Assembly (NCBI GenBank): GCA_013298445.1
Contig: JAAFHQ010000142.1
Coordinates: 1 to 10,302, forward strand
Length of the DNA stretch: 10,302 nt
Origin: Chitinophagales bacterium
Lineage (GTDB): Bacteria; Bacteroidota; Bacteroidia; Chitinophagales; Saprospiraceae
Direction of reading: 5' to 3'
The position numbers and the translations under genes are program-made. Shown piece by piece: positions 6,782-10,302 of this stretch. The notes under the pieces were generated by a model, which saw nothing but the letters and a program-made list of their open reading frames with translations, made no database searches and was not told where the DNA came from. The stretch's first letter is position 1, and each line of letters begins with the position of its first letter.

Positions 6782-9700
6782 TTCTACTCTGAAGCCATTT
6801 TCAAAAACGGCATCCAAACTACCTCCCATGTTTTTTGCCCGCATGGCCATATTGCTCAGGCCTAGTCCATCGGAAACCATTTGTTCTTCACGTGTTCCGT
6901 TGTCTTGTACCACCAAGCGCAAATGGCCTTTTTCTTGTTCAAAAACGATGTTGACCTGAGTGGCATCCGAATGTTTTACAATATTGGTAATCGCCTCCTT
7001 AAAAATCAGGTAAATGTTTTGGCGTTTTTCTGGGTCGATGAATTTTTTTCCATCGATGTTGTTCAGCTCAAAGTGGTAGGCGACGTTTTTTAACCCCAGG
7101 TTTTTTTCAGCAAAAATCCGCATGCGGTCAATCAGGTTTTCGTATTTGTCCTTGCGGGAATCGATGACCCATACAACATCGCGCATGCGTTCCATGGCAT
7201 CGCGGCTCATGTCACTTAGTTCGTTGAGCGTGGTTTTGATTTCGCTTGGTGCAGTGTAGGCCATCACTTGGGATTGCATGGCCAGGCCCGACAAAATGGA
7301 ACCAACGTCATCGTGTAAGTCACTGGAAATTTTGGTGCGGATGGCTTCCAATGCTTTTACTTTTCGGATGGCTTGGGCGGTACGGTATTGGATAAAAACG
7401 TATACAGCTGCTGCAAAAATTCCCGCATAAAGCACATAAGCCCACCAGGTTTTCCACCAGGGCGGACGGATGGTAAAAGGGTACATCAGGGTTTTGCTCC
7501 AGTAACCGTCTCCATTCATGGCCCGAACCTTGAACGTGTAATTTCCTGGGGGCAGGTTGCCATAAGGCACTTCGGTAAGAGAACTTAGCCCACTCCAATT
7601 GGCATCAATACCTTCCAATTTGTATTGGTAGCGCATTTTTTGAGGCGACTGGGTGGCAATACCAATAAAATGAAAGCTGAGAAAATTGTTGCGGTGTGCC
7701 AGGCTCAATTGTTCAGGAACCCCTTTCCAGGGTTGTAAACTGGCAAACCTGAATTTGCCTACTTTTACACCATTGCTCAAATTGAAAAAAGTATCCTTTT
7801 TGCCCGCCAATAGTGCCCAGGGGATCGATTCGTTGAACAAGCTGATGTTGCTGAGTTCCACCTTGGGAGCCTGAGTTTCAAGGCTGTCGCCACTTGGATG
7901 GTACACAGTAAGTCGGTCACTTGCACCAACCCAAATGTCGCCTCCCGCATCCTGTCCAATGGCCCCCAAATAGCAGGACACCCCTAAAAAACCATCCTCG
8001 TAGGCGTAGTTTTTGAATAGTACCGGCAATTGTTTCAAGGCTTTAGGTTGTACAAACTGCGCTTTTTCCAGTTGCCTCAAGGCAGTCTGGGACAACTTGC
8101 TCAAGCCGCCGCGGGTACCCAGCCAAAGGTTGTCCTGTTCATCCAGGGCCAAGCTCAAAATATTGTTGTTGATCAGTCCTTCCGCTACGCCAAAACGGGT
8201 GAACTGCCGTTGAGTCTGATCCAATCGAATCAGCCCATTGCCGACACTGCTGATCCAAATTTGACCCGATTTATCTTCTACAAGGCCTGATACATCATCG
8301 CTGAAGAATCCTTCCTGCGTAGTGAAATGGGTGATTATTTTGCGCTGTTGGTCAAGTTTATTGAGGCCTCCGCCTCTGGTGCCAATCCAGATATTTCCAC
8401 GTTGATCTTCGATGATGCTTTTAATGTCATTGTGGCTCAGCCCCTCTTTGGTGGTGTAATTGGTAAAAAACTGACCGGTAGAGTCAAGTCGGGAAACCCC
8501 GTTGTTCCAGGATCCAAACCAAATGGCACCACTGCGATCTTGATAGATGCAACGAATGTCATTGCCGCATAAGCCAGATTCTTGGGTATAGGTGACAAAA
8601 TTTTTGCCGTTGAATTTCGAGACTCCCCCACCCCAGGTTCCGCACCAAATATTGCCCTGTCGGTCTTCTAAAAGGCTGAACACGCTATTGTTGTCCAGTT
8701 TGTACCCCAATCCATCTTTAGTTGAATAATGATGAAAGACATTTTTGCTGCGATCCAATTGAACCAAACCACCTCCCCGGGTACCCAACCACAAATTACC
8801 TTTCCGGTCATTCAATACATTGAACACAATGTCGCTGCCGAGGCCTTCTTCCACGGTAAAATGTGAGAATAAATTGCCCGCATATTTGATCACTCCTCCG
8901 CCCAGGGAACTGCACCAGATCTCACCTGTTCTGTCTTCCAGCAAATCCGAAATAAAATTATTGCTCAAACCTTGTTTTTCGCTAAACCGGGTCAGGGTAT
9001 TCAGGTGGGTATTTAAGCGCAGCAAACCTACGCCATCCGAGGCAAACCAGATGTTTTCATTCTTGTCCTGAATGATGCTAGTGATGGTAAAATCAGCGTT
9101 GAGCTGATAATGGGCAAAGGTGGTGCCGTCAAAAGTGGACGCCAACCCTCCGGTGGAACCCAGCCAAAGTAGCCCGTTTTTGTCTTCTCGAATGGAATAG
9201 ATGTAATTGGCTTTCAGTCCGTTTTTATTGGTATAATTGTAAAAAGTTTGGCCATCAAATTTGCTCAAGCCACCCGCTGAACCAAACCAAAGATTCCCTC
9301 TTTTATCTTCCATTGCGCAGATGACATCATTGTTGATTAAGCCCTGTTTTTCGGTATAGTGCGCAAAGTTTTTGCCATCGTATTTGAATAGTCCGCCGGA
9401 ACTGCAAAACCATAAATTCTCTGCTTTGTCCTGAATGATTTTGATGACGGGGAAATCGGAAAATCCTTCGGCGAGGCTGTAACTGGTGAAATATTTCCCA
9501 TCGAATTTGGAGACGCCCCCACTCCAAAACCCGATCCAGATATTGCCTTGTTTATCCTGAAAAATGCTGCTGATGCTGTTGCCGCCCAAACCCGTTTGAT
9601 CGGTATAAGTAATGAAGTGCTTGCCATCGTAACGGCTCAATCCGCCGCCATCGGTACCGATCCATAAACAGCCCAATTGGTCCAGCAGTAAGCAAGTGGT

Positions 9701-10180
9701 TTGAATGTGTTTTAAACCCTGTAAAACGCTGAAAGAACTAAAGTTGTCGGGATTATGGTCGCTGATGTGGGCATCTTTGGCCATACTTGTTTCGGGAATG
9801 CCCATGGCCACTGGCCGATCGATCGCAGGGCTTACGCTGGGCAGGGTTAAGCCGTTTTGTCCAGGGATGGCTTTTACGGGTAGCCCAGCTGGTCTATTTT
9901 CGGGTCGACCAAGAGCTTGGATGTTGGTATTGGCGGCTACTTCAAAGGGTGTACAATTGGGACCAACAAATACAGGGCCAATTGCGGCGGTTTGTGGCGG
10001 AATGATGCTGTCCTGAGGAACAAGACGCCCTTTGGCCGGAATAAAATCGGGGAAAAAGTGGGGTAAATTTTCGTCGGAGTGATTCTGATTGCAAGAAAAC
10101 ATCGAGCCCATGCAAAAATAAACATACAACAACCTTAAACACCTGGACAGGTGATGATGGCATCGATTTTGGGAAATCAT
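6740..10180 (-). CDS. Reg_prop/Y_Y_Y hybrid sensor histidine kinase (HisKA_3 type)
   Basis: This 1146-residue sensor kinase has a signal sequence at 1-30 (hydrophobic LLYVYFCMGSMFSC). C30 sits in a poor lipobox, so either lipoprotein processing or a signal anchor is possible. Residues 40-150 are proline-rich with degenerate short repeats. Residues 163-760 hold fourteen Reg_prop repeats of the form EDKxGNxWxGTxGGGxxKxDG, with W at 173, 215, 257, 298, 339, 378, 422, 464, 512, 554, 598, 642, 686 and 750, enough for two seven-bladed propellers. A Y_Y_Y domain (about 850-905) and one membrane helix (about 912-932) follow. The cytoplasmic kinase has a HisKA_3 phosphoacceptor, H956 in DLHDDVG, and an HATPase domain with N1066, DNG 1093-1095 and GLGLSN 1105-1110. 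No receiver or AraC domain is present, so a separate LuxR/NarL-type regulator is expected; none is in the window. The ligand is unknown. Confidence 0.95.
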   Translation of the reverse strand: MISQNRCHHHLSRCLRLLYVYFCMGSMFSCNQNHSDENLPHFFPDFIPAKGRLVPQDSIIPPQTAAIGPVFVGPNCTPFEVAANTNIQALGRPENRPAGLPVKAIPGQNGLTLPSVSPAIDRPVAMGIPETSMAKDAHISDHNPDNFSSFSVLQGLKHIQTTCLLLDQLGCLWIGTDGGGLSRYDGKHFITYTDQTGLGGNSISSIFQDKQGNIWIGFWSGGVSKFDGKYFTSYSLAEGFSDFPVIKIIQDKAENLWFCSSGGLFKYDGKNFAHYTEKQGLINNDVICAMEDKRGNLWFGSAGGLSKFDGQTFYNYTNKNGLKANYIYSIREDKNGLLWLGSTGGLASTFDGTTFAHYQLNADFTITSIIQDKNENIWFASDGVGLLRLNTHLNTLTRFSEKQGLSNNFISDLLEDRTGEIWCSSLGGGVIKYAGNLFSHFTVEEGLGSDIVFNVLNDRKGNLWLGTRGGGLVQLDRSKNVFHHYSTKDGLGYKLDNNSVFSLLEDRQGNIWCGTWGGGVSKFNGKNFVTYTQESGLCGNDIRCIYQDRSGAIWFGSWNNGVSRLDSTGQFFTNYTTKEGLSHNDIKSIIEDQRGNIWIGTRGGGLNKLDQQRKIITHFTTQEGFFSDDVSGLVEDKSGQIWISSVGNGLIRLDQTQRQFTRFGVAEGLINNNILSLALDEQDNLWLGTRGGLSKLSQTALRQLEKAQFVQPKALKQLPVLFKNYAYEDGFLGVSCYLGAIGQDAGGDIWVGASDRLTVYHPSGDSLETQAPKVELSNISLFNESIPWALLAGKKDTFFNLSNGVKVGKFRFASLQPWKGVPEQLSLAHRNNFLSFHFIGIATQSPQKMRYQYKLEGIDANWSGLSSLTEVPYGNLPPGNYTFKVRAMNGDGYWSKTLMYPFTIRPPWWKTWWAYVLYAGIFAAAVYVFIQYRTAQAIRKVKALEAIRTKISSDLHDDVGSILSGLAMQSQVMAYTAPSEIKTTLNELSDMSRDAMERMRDVVWVIDSRKDKYENLIDRMRIFAEKNLGLKNVAYHFELNNIDGKKFIDPEKRQNIYLIFKEAITNIVKHSDATQVNIVFEQEKGHLRLVVQDNGTREEQMVSDGLGLSNMAMRAKNMGGSLDAVFENGFRVELNLDQNKKAVSEN

Positions 10181-10302
10181 AGAGCAGCCTTTAAATGATT
10201 ACGCTTCGAGCTCCCAAGATAATGATTTTGGCCTAGGAACGGAAACAGAATAAAGTAAACACTTGACAAGCTCTTTTTCGATTTCGCTGCGTTACTCCTC
10301 AG

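Noticed and set aside
7800..9700. Regularly spaced repeats suggesting a CRISPR array or tandem DNA repeat
   Set aside because: The period of roughly 125-130 bases matches the Reg_prop protein repeats and the DNA copies are diverged, so this is a coding repeat.
10177..10302. Minus-strand frame open from the right edge to a TGA overlapping the kinase start (ATGA)
   Set aside because: The 41-residue peptide has no recognisable motif, does not resemble the end of a response regulator, and a short open frame at an edge can arise by chance.

Overview
The window looks like a piece of a Bacteroidota chromosome, most plausibly from a Saprospiria-like lineage (Haliscomenobacter or Lewinella type). The basis is the gene content: a giant Y_Y_Y/Reg_prop sensor histidine kinase, a secreted GH36 alpha-galactosidase, and phage-tail-like genes of the extracellular contractile injection system (eCIS) type. 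Shine-Dalgarno signals are mostly weak or absent, as is usual in that phylum. The organism call is inference from gene families only.

Left part (about 1-3160): accessory DNA with contractile-injection genes. An uncertain reading frame runs in from the left edge. It is followed by a tight plus-strand trio: a C-terminal VgrG-like spike fragment (355-807), a double-PAAR spike-tip protein (819-1118) and a short AAA+ ATPase (1127-1927), separated by only 8-11 bases. A minus-strand DUF433/DUF5615 antitoxin-toxin pair (1956-2552) comes next, and then a plus-strand gp19-like tail tube gene (2706-3158). No sheath, baseplate, LysM or terminator genes are visible. This is therefore either the edge of a larger eCIS locus or a set of orphan parts left after rearrangement.

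Right part (about 3195-10180): three genes, all on the minus strand. Read in transcription order they are a 1146-residue sensor histidine kinase with fourteen Reg_prop repeats (about two seven-bladed propellers), a 250-base gap, a secreted GH36 alpha-galactosidase, and 13 bases later a secreted protein of unknown function. The last two probably form an operon. The kinase could sense a glycan or related signal, but no response regulator or SusC/SusD pair is in view, so a regulatory link to the galactosidase is only suggested by position.

No rRNA, tRNA, CRISPR array or complete insertion sequence was seen. No gene-free stretch exceeds 300 bases; the longest gap (6490-6739) holds a perfect 8-bp inverted repeat and a small signal-peptide-like reading frame of doubtful status. 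I found no convincing evidence of an entirely new system. The best leads are the beheaded spike gene in its minimal spike/tip/ATPase cassette and the toxin-antitoxin pair lying inside the injection-system genes.
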